Source: Ornithinimicrobium flavum (GTDB taxonomy: Bacteria; Actinomycetota; Actinomycetes; Actinomycetales; Dermatophilaceae). Taken from it: a stretch of DNA of 64,000 nucleotides. The notes beneath the pieces were generated by a model, which saw only the letters and a program-made list of their open reading frames with translations, did no database searches and was not told the DNA's origin. The translations under genes and the position numbers were made by a program. Of this stretch, positions 51,471-61,276 are shown piece after piece. The number at the start of each line of letters is the position of its first letter. The stretch's first letter is position 1. Location of the stretch: positions 3,038,001 through 3,102,000 of the forward strand of contig NZ_CP038213.1 of NCBI RefSeq assembly GCF_004526345.1, read 5' to 3'.

Positions 51471-52708
51471 CGGTGCTCCTTCCCGCGGCGGACCGCGGCG
51501 TAGGTCTCCTCCAGCTGCTCGACCGTGCGCTCCCAGGAGAACGCCCGGGCGTGCGCGACCGCCGCGGTCGCCCACGCCTGCCGCGCCCGGGGGTCGTCCA
51601 GCCGGTGCAGGCTCTCCTGCAGGGCCTGGGCCCAGTGGGCCGGGTCGTGACCGTCCACCAGCACGCCCACCTCCCCGACGGCGACCGGGAGGCCTCCGAC
51701 GCGGGCCGCCACCACGGGGGTGCCGCACGCCAGGGCCTCGAGGGCCACCAGCCCGAACGACTCGGCGTAGGACGGCACGGCGAGGAGGTCGGCGGCGGCG
51801 TACCACCGCGCGAGCTCCGGGCGCGGCACCGGCGGACCGAACCGCACGACGTCGGCCAGACCCTCCTCCCGCGCGAGGCGCTCCAGCTCGTGCGGACGGT
51901 CGTGACCGCTTCCGGACAGGCCGCCGAGGACGACGACCTGCAGGCGGTCGCGCAGACCGGGCTCGCGCGTGAGCAGGTCGGCGGCGGCCCGCAGGAGCAC
52001 GTCGGGCCCCTTGAGCGGCTGCACGCGTCCCACGAAGAGCAGCACGGTCGCGTCCGGCGCGACGCCGAGGGTGGCCCGCGCCTGCGCCGGCTCCACCGGC
52101 CGGAAGGTGTCGAGGTCGACCCCGGGGTGGACCACCCGCACACGGCCGGGGTCGGCGCCGTAGAGCTCCATCAGCGCCCCCGCCTCCTGGTCGGTGTTGG
52201 CGACGAGGGCGTCCGCCGCGCCCACGAGGGCGGCCTCCCCCTCTTCCCGGACGCGTGGCTCGGGGCGGTCCCCCGGGGCGAGCGAGCGGTTCTTGACGCG
52301 CGCCGCGGTGTGCATGGTGACGACCAGGGGTATGCGGTGCCGCTGCGTGACGGGGAGCGCCGCCACCCCGGACAGCCAGTAGTGGGCGTGCACGACGTCG
52401 GCCGGTCGGGCGCGCAGGTGCTGGTCCAGCGCCGCGGAGAACTGGCTCAGGTGGGCCGGCAGGTCCTCCTTGGCCAGGCCCGGCGGGCCGGCGGGCAGGT
52501 GGTGCACCAGCGCGTCGACCCCGGGCTCGAGCGGGACCGGTCCGGTCGGCGCGCCCGGCGTGGCGCGGGTGAGCACGTCGACCGGGGTCCCCCGACGGGC
52601 CAGCTGCTCGGCGGTCCGGGCCACGTAGACGTTGAGGCCGCCCGCGTCCCCCGTGCCCGGCTGCAGCAGGGGGGAGGTGTGCAGGGAGACCATCGTGACG
52701 CGGCGCAC
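51467..52708 (-). CDS. mshA: D-inositol-3-phosphate glycosyltransferase MshA
   Basis: A GT4 enzyme, first step of mycothiol synthesis, moving N-acetylglucosamine from UDP-GlcNAc to inositol-3-phosphate. Seen are SLHTSPLLQPGTGDAGGLN, HAHYWLSGVAALPV, LLFVGRVQPLKGPDVL, and the donor-site YAESFGLVALEALACGTPVVAA. Start GTG 52708 (VRRVTMVSLH) is chosen because CAGACT (52720-52715) six bases upstream suggests a leaderless transcript and because it fits family length (413 residues); upstream frame is non-family. Confidence 0.95.
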   Translation of the reverse strand: MRRVTMVSLHTSPLLQPGTGDAGGLNVYVARTAEQLARRGTPVDVLTRATPGAPTGPVPLEPGVDALVHHLPAGPPGLAKEDLPAHLSQFSAALDQHLRARPADVVHAHYWLSGVAALPVTQRHRIPLVVTMHTAARVKNRSLAPGDRPEPRVREEGEAALVGAADALVANTDQEAGALMELYGADPGRVRVVHPGVDLDTFRPVEPAQARATLGVAPDATVLLFVGRVQPLKGPDVLLRAAADLLTREPGLRDRLQVVVLGGLSGSGHDRPHELERLAREEGLADVVRFGPPVPRPELARWYAAADLLAVPSYAESFGLVALEALACGTPVVAARVGGLPVAVGEVGVLVDGHDPAHWAQALQESLHRLDDPRARQAWATAAVAHARAFSWERTVEQLEETYAAVRRGKEHR

Positions 52709-52742
52709 CCGGCCAGTCTGGCACGCGGCATACCCTGGTCCG

Positions 52743-53598
52743 GTGCCCAGCCGAGCCTCCCGCAGCGTCCCGGGACGCCCCGTCGGCACGGTCACCCGAG
52801 GGACCACGAACCCCCAACCGACTGCGCCGGGTGGACCGCTGGACGGCCTTCGCGCTCGCCCCGCTGCTGCGGGCGGCGGACGCGGCGCCGGTGGTCGTCG
52901 ACCTGGGTTACGGCGCCTCCCCCGTCACGGTCCTGGAGCTCGCCGACCGGCTCGCCCGGGTGCGCCCGGACGTGCGGGTGGTGGGGGTGGAGATCGACCC
53001 GGAGCGGGTTGCGCGCGGGGTCGCCGTCGCCGACCCGCCGCGGGTGGACTTCGTCCTGGGGGGCTTCGAGGTGCCGCTGCCGGGGGTCGGGCGGGCGGCA
53101 CGGCCGACGGTGGTGCGGGCCTTCAACGTGCTGCGGCAGTATGCCGAGCACGACGTGGCCGCGGCGTGGTCCCAGGTGGTGGACCGGCTCACGCCCGGTG
53201 GTGCGCTGGTGGAAGGGACGTGCGACGAGCTGGGCCGGCTCGCGGCCTGGGTGGACGTCCGCCGGGGCACGGACGGCGCGCCGGCGCCCCGAAGCCTGAC
53301 GTTGTCCTGGCGGCTCGCCGGGCTGGACCGGCCGTCGGCGGTGGCGGAGCGGCTGCCGAAGGTGCTCATTCACCGCAACGTCCTGGGCGAGCCGGTGCAC
53401 GCGCTGATGACGGCGCTGGACGCGGCGTGGGCGCGCCACGCCCCCCTGGCGGCCTTCGGGGCGCGGCAGCGCTTCGTCGCGACGGCGCAGGCGATGCGCG
53501 AGCAGGGGTGGCCGGTGCGGGACGGGGCGGCGCGGTGGCGGCTCGGGGAGCTCAGCGTGGACTGGGCGTGCGTCGCCCCGGCTCAGCGCCGGGAGTAG
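52743..53598 (+). CDS. Class I SAM-dependent methyltransferase, probable N-terminal frameshift
   Basis: The frame from 52831 encodes 255 residues with SAM motif VVVDLGYGASPVTVLEL, VVGVEIDPERV and DRLTPGGALVEGTCDELGR. Upstream, the family-typical N-terminus VTRGTTNPNRLRRVDRW is recovered by dropping one C from the run 52811-52815: before it the frame from GTG 52743 reads VTRGTTNP, after it NRLRRVDRW. The span is 856 bp, one more than a multiple of three. Product about 284 residues when corrected. Target unknown; divergent from mshA. If the run is real, translation from GTG 52831 would give a shortened protein. Confidence 0.78.
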
Positions 53599-53981
53599 TC
53601 GTCCTCGAGGCGCTCGATGTCGGACTCGTCGAAGTGGCCGAACCCCAGCTCGAGCACCACCGCCTCGCGGTCGCCGGGGTTGCCCATGCGGTGCACGGCC
53701 CCCACCGGCACCCACACCAGCTCCCCGACTTGGGCCGACCAGGTGCGCCCGTCCACCGTGACGTCGAGCGGGCCGGCGAGCACGTGCCACAGCTCGGCCC
53801 GGTGCTGGTGCCGCTGGAGCGAGAGTCGCTGGCCGGGGTCGACCGTGATCGTCTTCACGGTGGTGGGCTCGTTGGCGGTGAACTGACGGAAGCGGCCCCA
53901 CGGGCGCTCCTCGACGAAGACGGCCTCGCGACGGTCACGGTCCGGCGACGGCTCGGTCACGGGGCCACCCTCCTGGCTCAC
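53583..53981 (-). CDS. Cupin-fold protein (phosphomannose isomerase type II C-terminal-like)
   Basis: A 132-residue cupin. ERPWGRFRQF, LSLQRHQHRAELWHVLAG (metal-binding histidines and Glu) and WVPVGAVHRMGNPG match the C-terminal domain of mannose-6-phosphate isomerase/mannose-1-phosphate guanylyltransferase. Stand-alone versions exist. It could isomerise mannose-6-phosphate or be a sugar-binding protein. The 3' end overlaps the methyltransferase gene by 16 bases on opposite strands. Confidence 0.85.
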   Translation of the reverse strand: MSQEGGPVTEPSPDRDRREAVFVEERPWGRFRQFTANEPTTVKTITVDPGQRLSLQRHQHRAELWHVLAGPLDVTVDGRTWSAQVGELVWVPVGAVHRMGNPGDREAVVLELGFGHFDESDIERLEDDYSRR

Positions 53982-54061
53982 GGGAAAAGATCGATCGCGT
54001 CCGCCGGCACCCTGCTACCGGGGCGACGCGCCCACCATGATGCCACCCGGAGGGGGTTCGC

Positions 54062-54391
54062 TCACCACGGACCGTAGGGGCCCATGTAGGTGCCCGGGCC
54101 GCCCCGGCCCTGCACGGCCTTCACCGCGGGCTTGACGTCCACGTGGTAGACCGCCGCCGCGACGACCGCGACGATGTTGAAGATGTTGAAGGGGGAGAAC
54201 AGGAAGATGAAGCCGACGACCGTGGCCGCCCCGGTGAGGATGAGCCAGAACTGCTTGGACCGCTTGCCGGCGGCCGGGAAGGCGTCGGCCCGGGTCCGCA
54301 GGCAGTCCACCAGCGCCCAGAGCATCATGGCGAAGATGCTGACCCCGACGACGGTCTGGAGCAGGGACTGGGCCTCGTAGATCGCGGGCAT
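54062..54391 (-). CDS. DUF2516 family membrane protein
   Basis: A 109-residue protein with two to three helices (TVVGVSIFAMMLWALVDCL, FWLILTGAATVVGFIFLF, NIFNIVAVVAAAVYHVD) and a Gly/Pro-rich tail ending YMGPYGPW. Family of unknown function restricted to Actinobacteria. The -10-like TACGCT (54403-54398) six bases before ATG 54391 suggests a leaderless mRNA. Confidence 0.88.
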   Translation of the reverse strand: MPAIYEAQSLLQTVVGVSIFAMMLWALVDCLRTRADAFPAAGKRSKQFWLILTGAATVVGFIFLFSPFNIFNIVAVVAAAVYHVDVKPAVKAVQGRGGPGTYMGPYGPW

Positions 54392-54410
54392 GGGTCCAGC
54401 GTAGGTGGTC

Positions 54411-54836
54411 TCAGGTGTCGACGAGGACGGTGAAGGGTCCGTCACCCACGATCTCCACCTGCATCATGGCGCCGAACCGGCCGGTCTCGACCTCGACCCC
54501 CCGCTGTCGCAGGGCGGCCACCACGGCGTCGACGAGGGGCTCGGCCACCTCCCCGGGGGCCGCGTCGCCCCAGGACGGCCGCCGTCCCTTGCGGGTGGTG
54601 CCGTAGAGGGTGAACTGGCTGACGACGAGCACCGGTGCGCCCGCGTCGGCCACCCCCTGCTCGTCCCTCAGGATCCGCAGCTCGGCGATCTTGCGGGCCA
54701 TGGTGGCGACGTCCTCCGGCCCGTCGGTGTGGGTCGCGGCCACCAGCGCGACCAGGCCTGGCCGGTCGATGCGCCCCACCACCTCGCCCTCGACGGTGAC
54801 CCGGGCTCTGGTCACCCGCTGCAGGACCGCCCGCAC
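54411..54836 (-). CDS. dtd: D-aminoacyl-tRNA deacylase
   Basis: A 141-residue proofreading enzyme that hydrolyses D-aminoacyl-tRNA and mischarged Gly-tRNA-Ala. The start GTG 54836 gives [17 protein letters not shown], the standard N-terminus. The catalytic [15 protein letters not shown] is intact; the usual GPxxP-type C-terminal loop reads [11 protein letters not shown]. It begins two bases after the asparaginase stop, in the same operon. Confidence 0.94.
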   Translation of the reverse strand: MRAVLQRVTRARVTVEGEVVGRIDRPGLVALVAATHTDGPEDVATMARKIAELRILRDEQGVADAGAPVLVVSQFTLYGTTRKGRRPSWGDAAPGEVAEPLVDAVVAALRQRGVEVETGRFGAMMQVEIVGDGPFTVLVDT

Positions 54837-54838
54837 CG

Positions 54839-55843
54839 TCAACCCCGCGTCAGCGCCGGAAGGTCCAGCGCGCGCACCCGGCCGACCGGCTCCCCGTGGC
54901 CGCGCACGACCGCCTCGGCGTCCAGACCGTCCAGGGTGGCGGCGACCCCCTCCCCCAGGTCGCCGACGCCGGCCAGCCGCAGGGCGGCGGTGGTGACGAC
55001 GACGCGGGCCCGCTGCTGGCCGTCGGCGATCTTCACCGCGAGCCCGCGCCCGTCGGCCAGCCCCACGGCGTAGACGGCCTCGGCGCCGTCCTTGGCGATG
55101 AGGCCCGGCACACCGCGCATGAGCACGGTGTTGTCCCGGCCGGTGCCGCCGACCATCTCGGGGTGCGCCCGCATGGCGGCGGCCACCCGACCCTCCGGGG
55201 TGTCCGCCGGCGCCGCGGCCAGCCGGCCGAAGGCGCGGGCCAGGCCGGCGCTGCTCACCGCGAGCGCCGGCGCGCCGCAGCCGTCCACGGTGGTGGCGGC
55301 CACGGGCTCGCCGCACAGCTCCTCCACGACCTCGACGACGAGGCGCTGGAGGGGATGGCCGGGGTCGCGGTAGGTGGCGGTGTCCCACCCGGCGGTGACG
55401 CAGGCCAGGAGCATCCCGGCGTGCTTGCCCGAGCAGTTCTGCCCCAGGGCGCTGGCAGGCAGGCCCTCGCGCACCCAGCGGGTCCGCTCGGCGTCGTCGA
55501 GAGGCAGGTCGGGGGTGTTCTGCAGGGCGCTCTCGCCGAGGCCGGCGGCGGCGAGGATGCGCCGGCTTCCCTCGAGGTGGAAGGGCTCCCCGGAGTGGCT
55601 GGCGCAGGTCAGCGCCAGGAGAGCGCCGTCGAGGTCGGCGCCCGCGCGCAGCAGCGCCAGGGCCTGCAGGGGCTTGAGGGACGAGCGCGGGAGCACCGGT
55701 GCGTCGACCGGGCCGACGGCGAGGTCCAGGGACCCGTCGGCCGCCGTGAGGGCGACGATCCCGTGGTGGACCGACTCGACGAGGTCGTTGCGCACGACCT
55801 CGGCGACGACGGGGGCGGCGGCGAGCGGGCTGGTCGTGGTCAT
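54839..55843 (-). CDS. Asparaginase (Asparaginase_II family)
   Basis: A 334-residue protein of the Rhizobium etli-type asparaginase family: [62 protein letters not shown] and DNTVLMRG are typical. It converts asparagine to aspartate and ammonia, though activity has been shown for few members. Start ATG 55843 overlaps the BKACE stop by ATGA. Confidence 0.9.
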   Translation of the reverse strand: MTTTSPLAAAPVVAEVVRNDLVESVHHGIVALTAADGSLDLAVGPVDAPVLPRSSLKPLQALALLRAGADLDGALLALTCASHSGEPFHLEGSRRILAAAGLGESALQNTPDLPLDDAERTRWVREGLPASALGQNCSGKHAGMLLACVTAGWDTATYRDPGHPLQRLVVEVVEELCGEPVAATTVDGCGAPALAVSSAGLARAFGRLAAAPADTPEGRVAAAMRAHPEMVGGTGRDNTVLMRGVPGLIAKDGAEAVYAVGLADGRGLAVKIADGQQRARVVVTTAALRLAGVGDLGEGVAATLDGLDAEAVVRGHGEPVGRVRALDLPALTRG

Positions 55844-56682
55844 CGGGCGCGACGCTCCTTGACGCCGAGGAGCTCCCGCGCCTGGGCGGTCGACATCGGC
55901 GGCCGTTGCAGGGTGGTGGCGAGCTCGGCGGCGCGGGAGACCAGCTCGGCGTTGTGCTGCACCGGGCGACCGCGGGCGAACAGAACGTTGTCCTCCATAC
56001 CGACGCGCAGGTGGCCCCCCATGGCCAGGGCCGCCGCCGCGACCGGGAGGTGGGCCCGCCCGATGCCGGTGGCCGACCAGCTCGTGACCTCGGGCGGCAG
56101 CATCTGGACGCCGGCGACCAGGGCCGGCACCGTGCCCGGCATCGCCCCGGGGACCCCGGTGACGAAGTCGACGTGGACCTTGCCCCCGTAGGGGAGCCCG
56201 TGGGCGTCGATCAGCCTGGCCAGGGCCGCGAGGTGGCCCAGCTCGAAGATCTCGAACTCCGGGACGACCTCCTTCTCCTGGGCCTGCACGTAGAGGTCGC
56301 TCATGAAGCCGTGGGGGTTGAGGAAGACGTCGTCGCCGAAGTTGACGGTGCCGCAGGTGAGGGAGCACGAGTCGGGCTCGGCGTCGAGGACGGTGAGTCG
56401 TGACTCCAGGGGGTCGTGCACGGAGCCGCCGGTCGAGAGCTGGACGACCAGGTCGGTGGCCTCGCGGAGCGCCTGCACCGTGTCCCTCAGCCGGACCGGG
56501 TCCAGGGTGGGCGCGTGGTCCCGCTCCGGGTCGCGGACGTGGACGTGGACGAGCCCGGCGCCGGCCCGCTCGCACGCCTGCGCCGTCTCGACCAGCTCCT
56601 CGAGGGTGGTCGGCAGCTGCGGGAGGTCGGCCTTGGCCGTCTCGGCGCCGGTGGGCGCCACCGTGATCAACGTCGATGACAT
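55840..56682 (-). CDS. BKACE (3-keto-5-aminohexanoate cleavage enzyme) family protein
   Basis: A 280-residue zinc-dependent beta-keto acid cleavage enzyme: [13 protein letters not shown] (metal histidines), [23 protein letters not shown] and [15 protein letters not shown] are family motifs. It condenses a beta-keto acid with acetyl-CoA to give acetoacetate and a new CoA ester. Members vary in substrate and this one's is unknown. First gene of the BKACE-asparaginase-dtd operon. Confidence 0.9.
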   Translation of the reverse strand: MSSTLITVAPTGAETAKADLPQLPTTLEELVETAQACERAGAGLVHVHVRDPERDHAPTLDPVRLRDTVQALREATDLVVQLSTGGSVHDPLESRLTVLDAEPDSCSLTCGTVNFGDDVFLNPHGFMSDLYVQAQEKEVVPEFEIFELGHLAALARLIDAHGLPYGGKVHVDFVTGVPGAMPGTVPALVAGVQMLPPEVTSWSATGIGRAHLPVAAAALAMGGHLRVGMEDNVLFARGRPVQHNAELVSRAAELATTLQRPPMSTAQARELLGVKERRAR

Positions 56683-56738
56683 GGGGCCGATCCTGCCAGC
56701 CGGGCCGACCGTGCCCCCAGGCCGCCCTCGGCGGAGGG

Positions 56739-57797
56739 TCAGGCCCGGGGGATCCGTGGCCGCGCGGCGGGACGCTCGGTGCTCGGCGGGACGATCGGCG
56801 TCTGCGCGGCCGAGACGTCGCCGGCCAGCAGGACGGCCCCAGGGTCGGTCGTGTACTTGACGAGAGCGAGCGCGATCGGGCCGTCCTCGTGGTGGCGCGC
56901 GACGCTGGTCAGCCGGCCGACCGGGCGACCGCCGTCCACCGGCACCAGCTCGGTGCCCGGCTCGGGCAGGACGTGGCCGGACCCGTCGAGGTGCAGGAAG
57001 ACGACGCGACGGGGCGGGCGACCGAGGTTCTTCACCCTGGCGACCGTCTCCTGGCCGCGGTAGCAGCCCTTGTCCAGGTGGACGGCGGTCCGCAGCCAGT
57101 CCAGCTCGTGGGGGATGGACCGGTGGTCGGTGTCCACCCCGGCGCGGGGTCGCCAGGCGTGCACGCGCAAGGCCTCGGCGGCCCAGGTGCCGGCCAGCGG
57201 ACGGTCGCCGACGGCGGCCTCGAGGCGGCCGCGCGGGACGATCAGCTCGCGCCAGGCACGACCCGCGGCCGGGTGGTCCTGCCCCTGCGGGCCGTAGCAG
57301 AAGGTGTCCCCCACGGGACCGGGCCACGGGTCGACCCAGGTCGGCGGCTCCCCGGCCGCCCCGGGCCGGGCGACCGGCTCCCCGAGGACGGCGTGCTCCG
57401 GCGAGACGTCCGTGACCTCGACCCGGAGCATGAACCGCATGGAGTCGAGCCAGCCGGTGACCGCGGCCGCCGCACCCGGCTCGGTCGTCACCCACGTGGT
57501 CTCCCCGTCGTCGACGACGTGCAGGGCGTGCTCGACGTGCCCCTTGGGGCTCAGGACGAGAGTCTCTACCCCGGCTCCGGGAGCCAGGGCGAGCAGGTGC
57601 TGGGTCGTCAGGGAGTGCAGCCAGGACAGGCGGTCCGGCCCGGTGACCGTCACCACCCCCCGGTGGGAGAGGTCGACGACCGCCAGCCCCTCCGCCAGCA
57701 GCCGCTGCTCGCGGGAGGGGTGGCCGTAGTGGGCGGCGACCCCGGCGTCCGGGCCGGTGCCCTCGACCGCGCCGGGACGCTGCAGCAGGACGCTCAT
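56739..57797 (-). CDS. ygfZ: Folate-binding YgfZ-like protein
   Basis: A 352-residue GcvT-fold protein that supports iron-sulfur enzyme maturation in a folate-dependent way. The diagnostic KGCYRGQETVAR motif is present at about residue 240, and the N-terminus VVDLSHRGVVTVTGPDRLSWLHSL matches the family. ATG 57797 (MSVLLQRPGAVEG) is a conservative start. It is divergent from the LCP gene. Confidence 0.92.
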   Translation of the reverse strand: MSVLLQRPGAVEGTGPDAGVAAHYGHPSREQRLLAEGLAVVDLSHRGVVTVTGPDRLSWLHSLTTQHLLALAPGAGVETLVLSPKGHVEHALHVVDDGETTWVTTEPGAAAAVTGWLDSMRFMLRVEVTDVSPEHAVLGEPVARPGAAGEPPTWVDPWPGPVGDTFCYGPQGQDHPAAGRAWRELIVPRGRLEAAVGDRPLAGTWAAEALRVHAWRPRAGVDTDHRSIPHELDWLRTAVHLDKGCYRGQETVARVKNLGRPPRRVVFLHLDGSGHVLPEPGTELVPVDGGRPVGRLTSVARHHEDGPIALALVKYTTDPGAVLLAGDVSAAQTPIVPPSTERPAARPRIPRA

Positions 57798-57915
57798 GGG
57801 ACGGGCTCCTCCGGTGGTGGACGGGTGCCCCTCCACCGTAACCGCCCCGCTCCGGTCCTCCGGACCACGTGCCGCACGTCAGCGGACTGTCAGGACCGGC
57901 GCATAGGATCCCGGT

Positions 57916-59169
57916 ATGGGGTACGAGCAGGACGTGGACCGCCGCCGCGACGCCCGGGGCGGCCGGCGGCGGAGGCGTCCGCTGCGCGCGCTCGCCGCAG
58001 CCGTCGGGGTGCTCGCCCTCCTGGGCGTGCTGACCATCGCCGGCTACCTCTTCTACCTCCAGCGCACGGTCGAGGGCAACATCGAGCAGGCCGACCTGCG
58101 GCCCACCGAGAACGCCCGGATCACCATCTCCCCCGACGTCTACGGTGCGCGACAGCCGGGCGACCCGACCACGGTGACCGGTGACGCCTCAGGGGGCGAG
58201 CAGGGGAACGGCGAGGGGGACGCGTCCTCCGACGGTGAGGGCGTCGGCGAGGGCGAGGGGGACCTCGGGGACGAGGGTGAGGAGGAGGTCGCCCCGATCG
58301 TGGGTCCGGACGGGCAGGAGCTGGACGTCGCCGGGGTCGAGGTGGTCGCGACCAACCCCGAGCGCAGCCCGTCGGCCGGCGACGCCCTCAACTTCCTCAT
58401 CATCGGCACCGACAGCCGGGACCTGTCCGTGGAGCGCGGCCGGTCCGACGTCATCGTGCTCATGCACGTCAGCGACGAGCGCGACCGGGTCGACCTCGTC
58501 CACTTCCCCCGCGACCTCTTCGTGCCGATCGCCGGCACCGGCGGGTCCTCCAAGATCAACGCCGCCTACTCCTACGGCGGGGCGCCGCTGCTCCTGCAGA
58601 CCCTCCAGCCCCTCATCGGGGTGCCGATCGACCACGTCGTCATCGTCGACTTCGACAGCTTCCGGGCGATGACCGACGCCGTCGGCGGCGTCGAGGTCAT
58701 GGTCACCGAGGCCGGGGGCGGTTTCTCGACCGGCCTGCAGCACATGAACGGCGAGCAGGGGCTGCGTTTCGTCCGCGAGCGCTACTCCCTGTCCCAGGGC
58801 GACATCTCCCGCGGTGAGCGGCAGATGCAGTTCATCAAGGGCCTGATGAACAAGGCGCTGTCCCGCGAGACCCTCACCAACCCCGCCCGGCTGGCGAGCT
58901 TCGTCGACGCGGCGTCCACCAACCTCACGGTCGACGCGGACCTGGAGGTGGGTGCCATGCGGGACCTCGCCTTCTCGATGCGGGGCGTGCGCGGCGACGG
59001 CATCCACTTCTGGCAGGGTCCGTGGAACGGCATCGACATGCACCCGGTGGCCGGGTCGATCGTGCTCATGGCCGACGCGCAGATGGCGCGTCTGGCCCAG
59101 CACCTGCAGACGGACACGATGGAGTCCTACGTGGACGACGTGTCTCCCCGGGTGGGCTTCGGCGGCTGA
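57916..59169 (+). CDS. LytR-CpsA-Psr (LCP) family protein
   Basis: A 417-residue membrane-anchored transferase that links glycopolymers to peptidoglycan. A basic N-terminus is followed by one helix (residues 25-48), then an acidic low-complexity insert (about 90-125, Gly, Glu and Asp) and the LCP domain: LIIGTDSRD, RSDVIVLMHVS, HFPRDLFVPIAG with catalytic Arg and Asp residues, and GLRFVRERYSLSQGDISRGERQ. The -10-like TAGGAT (57904-57909) six bases before ATG suggests a leaderless mRNA. The acidic insert is unusual for the family. Confidence 0.92.
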   Translation: MGYEQDVDRRRDARGGRRRRRPLRALAAAVGVLALLGVLTIAGYLFYLQRTVEGNIEQADLRPTENARITISPDVYGARQPGDPTTVTGDASGGEQGNGEGDASSDGEGVGEGEGDLGDEGEEEVAPIVGPDGQELDVAGVEVVATNPERSPSAGDALNFLIIGTDSRDLSVERGRSDVIVLMHVSDERDRVDLVHFPRDLFVPIAGTGGSSKINAAYSYGGAPLLLQTLQPLIGVPIDHVVIVDFDSFRAMTDAVGGVEVMVTEAGGGFSTGLQHMNGEQGLRFVRERYSLSQGDISRGERQMQFIKGLMNKALSRETLTNPARLASFVDAASTNLTVDADLEVGAMRDLAFSMRGVRGDGIHFWQGPWNGIDMHPVAGSIVLMADAQMARLAQHLQTDTMESYVDDVSPRVGFGG

Positions 59170-59180
59170 GCGCCGGGGGC

Positions 59181-59678
59181 TCAGACCCGCTTGAGCTCGG
59201 CCGACACGTGCGACTGGAGAGGGTGGCCGGTGGCGGCCATGTCCATCACCCACATCATGTTGCCGCCGACGTAGCCGTACATCCGGTGGGCGGCGGAGTA
59301 CTCCTTCGCGTGCGGGCTGCGGATGACCCCGTCGGTGCGGACCTCCACCTTCGCGGGGCCGGTGGTGCCGTAGTACATCTCCACGATCCCCGTCGGGTGG
59401 GTGAGCAGCAGCTCGACGTCCCCGCCGGGCTGCGGGCGCCAGAAACCGGTCTCGACGGCCCCCAGCCTGTCCTTGTTGCCGTGCTCGTCCAGCAGCCAGG
59501 CGCGGGAGGACCACATGAGGAAAGGACGACCGTCGTGGGTGACTTCGATCTCCTGGCCGAAGTTGCGGGACTCGATGGACGGGTAGCCGACGACGCCGGC
59601 ACCGGCCCAGGAGCCGAGCATCCAGGCCAGGGGGGCGCAGTCGGGGTGCATGGTCGGGTCGAGCTCGAGAGGCGGCAC
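59181..59678 (-). CDS. Nitrobindin-type heme-binding FABP family protein
   Basis: A 165-residue ten-stranded beta-barrel protein. The nitrobindin motif is seen in LGSWAGAGVVGYPSI, and a C-terminal His in GHPLQSHVSAELKR is the expected axial heme ligand. Family members bind ferric heme and react with NO or peroxynitrite. GTG 59678 lies six bases after TACGAT (59690-59685), so leaderless. An earlier in-frame start would extend into the divergent spacer. Confidence 0.9.
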   Translation of the reverse strand: MPPLELDPTMHPDCAPLAWMLGSWAGAGVVGYPSIESRNFGQEIEVTHDGRPFLMWSSRAWLLDEHGNKDRLGAVETGFWRPQPGGDVELLLTHPTGIVEMYYGTTGPAKVEVRTDGVIRSPHAKEYSAAHRMYGYVGGNMMWVMDMAATGHPLQSHVSAELKRV

Positions 59679-59701
59679 GGGCCCATCGTACGGGGACGGG
59701 G

Positions 59702-60487
59702 TCAGGCTCCCAGCGCCTCCGGCAGGAAGGCGAGCGCCACCAGGTAGGGCACCACTCCGACGACCAGGACCGACACCACGGCCGTCACCAGGCGGGGGCG
59801 CGGATGGGCCAGGGTCGGCAGCGGCCCCAGGACGGCGCGCAGGGCGTGGCTCAACCCGCCGCTCGCGACGCCCAGCAGCAGCCAGGTCGCCGGGGGCGCG
59901 TCCATCACCACCGCGAGCAGCAGGGCCGCGACGCCGCCGGAGGCCATCGCCAGCGGCGTCAGCCAGGGCCGCAACCGGGGCACGGCTGCCAGCAGGTCGG
60001 TCCCGGCGCTGGCCACGGCCGCGGCCAGGGCGGTGAGGACCAGGGCGAGACCCTCCACGCTGCGGCTGGCCGGGACGAGGAGGACCCCGCACGTGAGCAG
60101 GCCCACCGCCAGCACCACCGAGCTGACCGACTCCACCACCCGCGGGCGGCCGTCCTTGCGGAAGACCTGGTGGACGAACGCGGCGATCATGGCCGCGGAC
60201 AGGGCGACGGGGACCCACAGCAGCCACGGACGGTCCTCCTGCACCGCCACCGCGAGCACGAGCGCCAGCCCCCCGAGCAGCACGACCCCCACCGTGCCGC
60301 GCGGTGTGGGCAGCGCGAGCATCCCGGCCCAGCCCCACGACACCACCCCGACGCACAGCGTCAGCGCCGCCACCAGGCCCAGCGGCGAGGCGGCCGCCGC
60401 GACCCCGAGCAGCAGGGCCACCCCCCACACGCCCAGGGTCACGGCCAGGGCGGTGCTGCGCCGCGGCCGACCGGTGGTGCTCGACAT
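59702..60487 (-). CDS. Polytopic membrane protein of unknown function
   Basis: A 261-residue, strongly hydrophobic protein with about eight helices (for example ALAVTLGVWGVALLLGVAA, GTVGVVLLGGLALVLAVAV, LVTAVVSVLVVGVVPYLVAL) and few charged loops (QVFRKDGRPRVVES). No family recognised. It is encoded divergently from the GlnR-type regulator. ATG 60487 is chosen; a GTG 18 bases upstream is possible. Confidence 0.7.
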   Translation of the reverse strand: MSSTTGRPRRSTALAVTLGVWGVALLLGVAAAASPLGLVAALTLCVGVVSWGWAGMLALPTPRGTVGVVLLGGLALVLAVAVQEDRPWLLWVPVALSAAMIAAFVHQVFRKDGRPRVVESVSSVVLAVGLLTCGVLLVPASRSVEGLALVLTALAAAVASAGTDLLAAVPRLRPWLTPLAMASGGVAALLLAVVMDAPPATWLLLGVASGGLSHALRAVLGPLPTLAHPRPRLVTAVVSVLVVGVVPYLVALAFLPEALGA

Positions 60488-60542
60488 CCCCCCATCCTGC
60501 CGCACCGCCGTGGGACCGGCGCGACTCTCCTATCCTGTGGGC

Positions 60543-61253
60543 GTGGCCGACGTGGTGCTGCTGACCCCCGACCCCGCCGACCCGTCGGCGGGCTCGGTCG
60601 TGCCCGGCCTCGCCCTGCTGCCGCACCGGGTCACCGTCCTGGGGCTCGACCCCGCCGCCCTGATCGCCCGCACCCCCGACCTGGTCCTGGTGGACGCGAG
60701 CCGCGACCTGGTCCAGGCCCGCGGCATCCTGCGCACGCTGGCGGCGATGGACCTGGGCTGCCCCGTGCTGCTGGTGCTCGCCGAGGGAGGGCTGGGTGTG
60801 GTGGACGAGCACTGGCCGATGGACGACCTCGTGCTCACCGTCACCGGCCCCGCGGAGCTGGCCGCCCGTCTGCGCCTGGCCCTGACGCGAGGCCCCCGGT
60901 CCTCCCCCGCACCACCACCGGCGCCCGCCGTCCGGGAGCCGAGCACGATCCGGGTGGCCGACGTCGTCGTCGACGAGGCCAGCTGGACGGTGCGGGCCGG
61001 AGGTCGGACGCTCGACCTGACCTACAAGGAGTTCGAGCTGCTGCGCTACCTGGTGGCCCACCCGGGGCGGGTGGTGACCCGCGACACCCTGCTGCAGGAG
61101 GTGTGGGGCTCCGACTACTACGGCGGCACCCGGACCGTCGACGTCCACATCCGCCGGCTCCGGGCCAAGCTCGGCTCCGAGCGGGAGTCGCTCATCGGGA
61201 CCATCCGGGGGGTCGGCTACCGCTTCGACGGACCACGGGGCGCGGACCGCTGA
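60543..61253 (+). CDS. glnR: GlnR-type orphan response regulator
   Basis: A 236-residue OmpR-like protein with a weakly conserved receiver (VVLLTPDPADP in place of the acidic pair, Asp in LVLVDASRD) and a good winged helix (LTYKEFELLRYLVAHPG, DYYGGTRTVDVHIRRLRAKLG). The adjacent mshD gene reproduces the Rv0818-mshD order of mycobacteria, where the regulator is GlnR, the nitrogen regulator that works without phosphorylation. TATCCT (60531-60536) six bases before GTG suggests a leaderless start. Confidence 0.85.
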   Translation: MADVVLLTPDPADPSAGSVVPGLALLPHRVTVLGLDPAALIARTPDLVLVDASRDLVQARGILRTLAAMDLGCPVLLVLAEGGLGVVDEHWPMDDLVLTVTGPAELAARLRLALTRGPRSSPAPPPAPAVREPSTIRVADVVVDEASWTVRAGGRTLDLTYKEFELLRYLVAHPGRVVTRDTLLQEVWGSDYYGGTRTVDVHIRRLRAKLGSERESLIGTIRGVGYRFDGPRGADR

Positions 61254-61276
61254 GGGCCGTGCCACACTGTCGCTCT

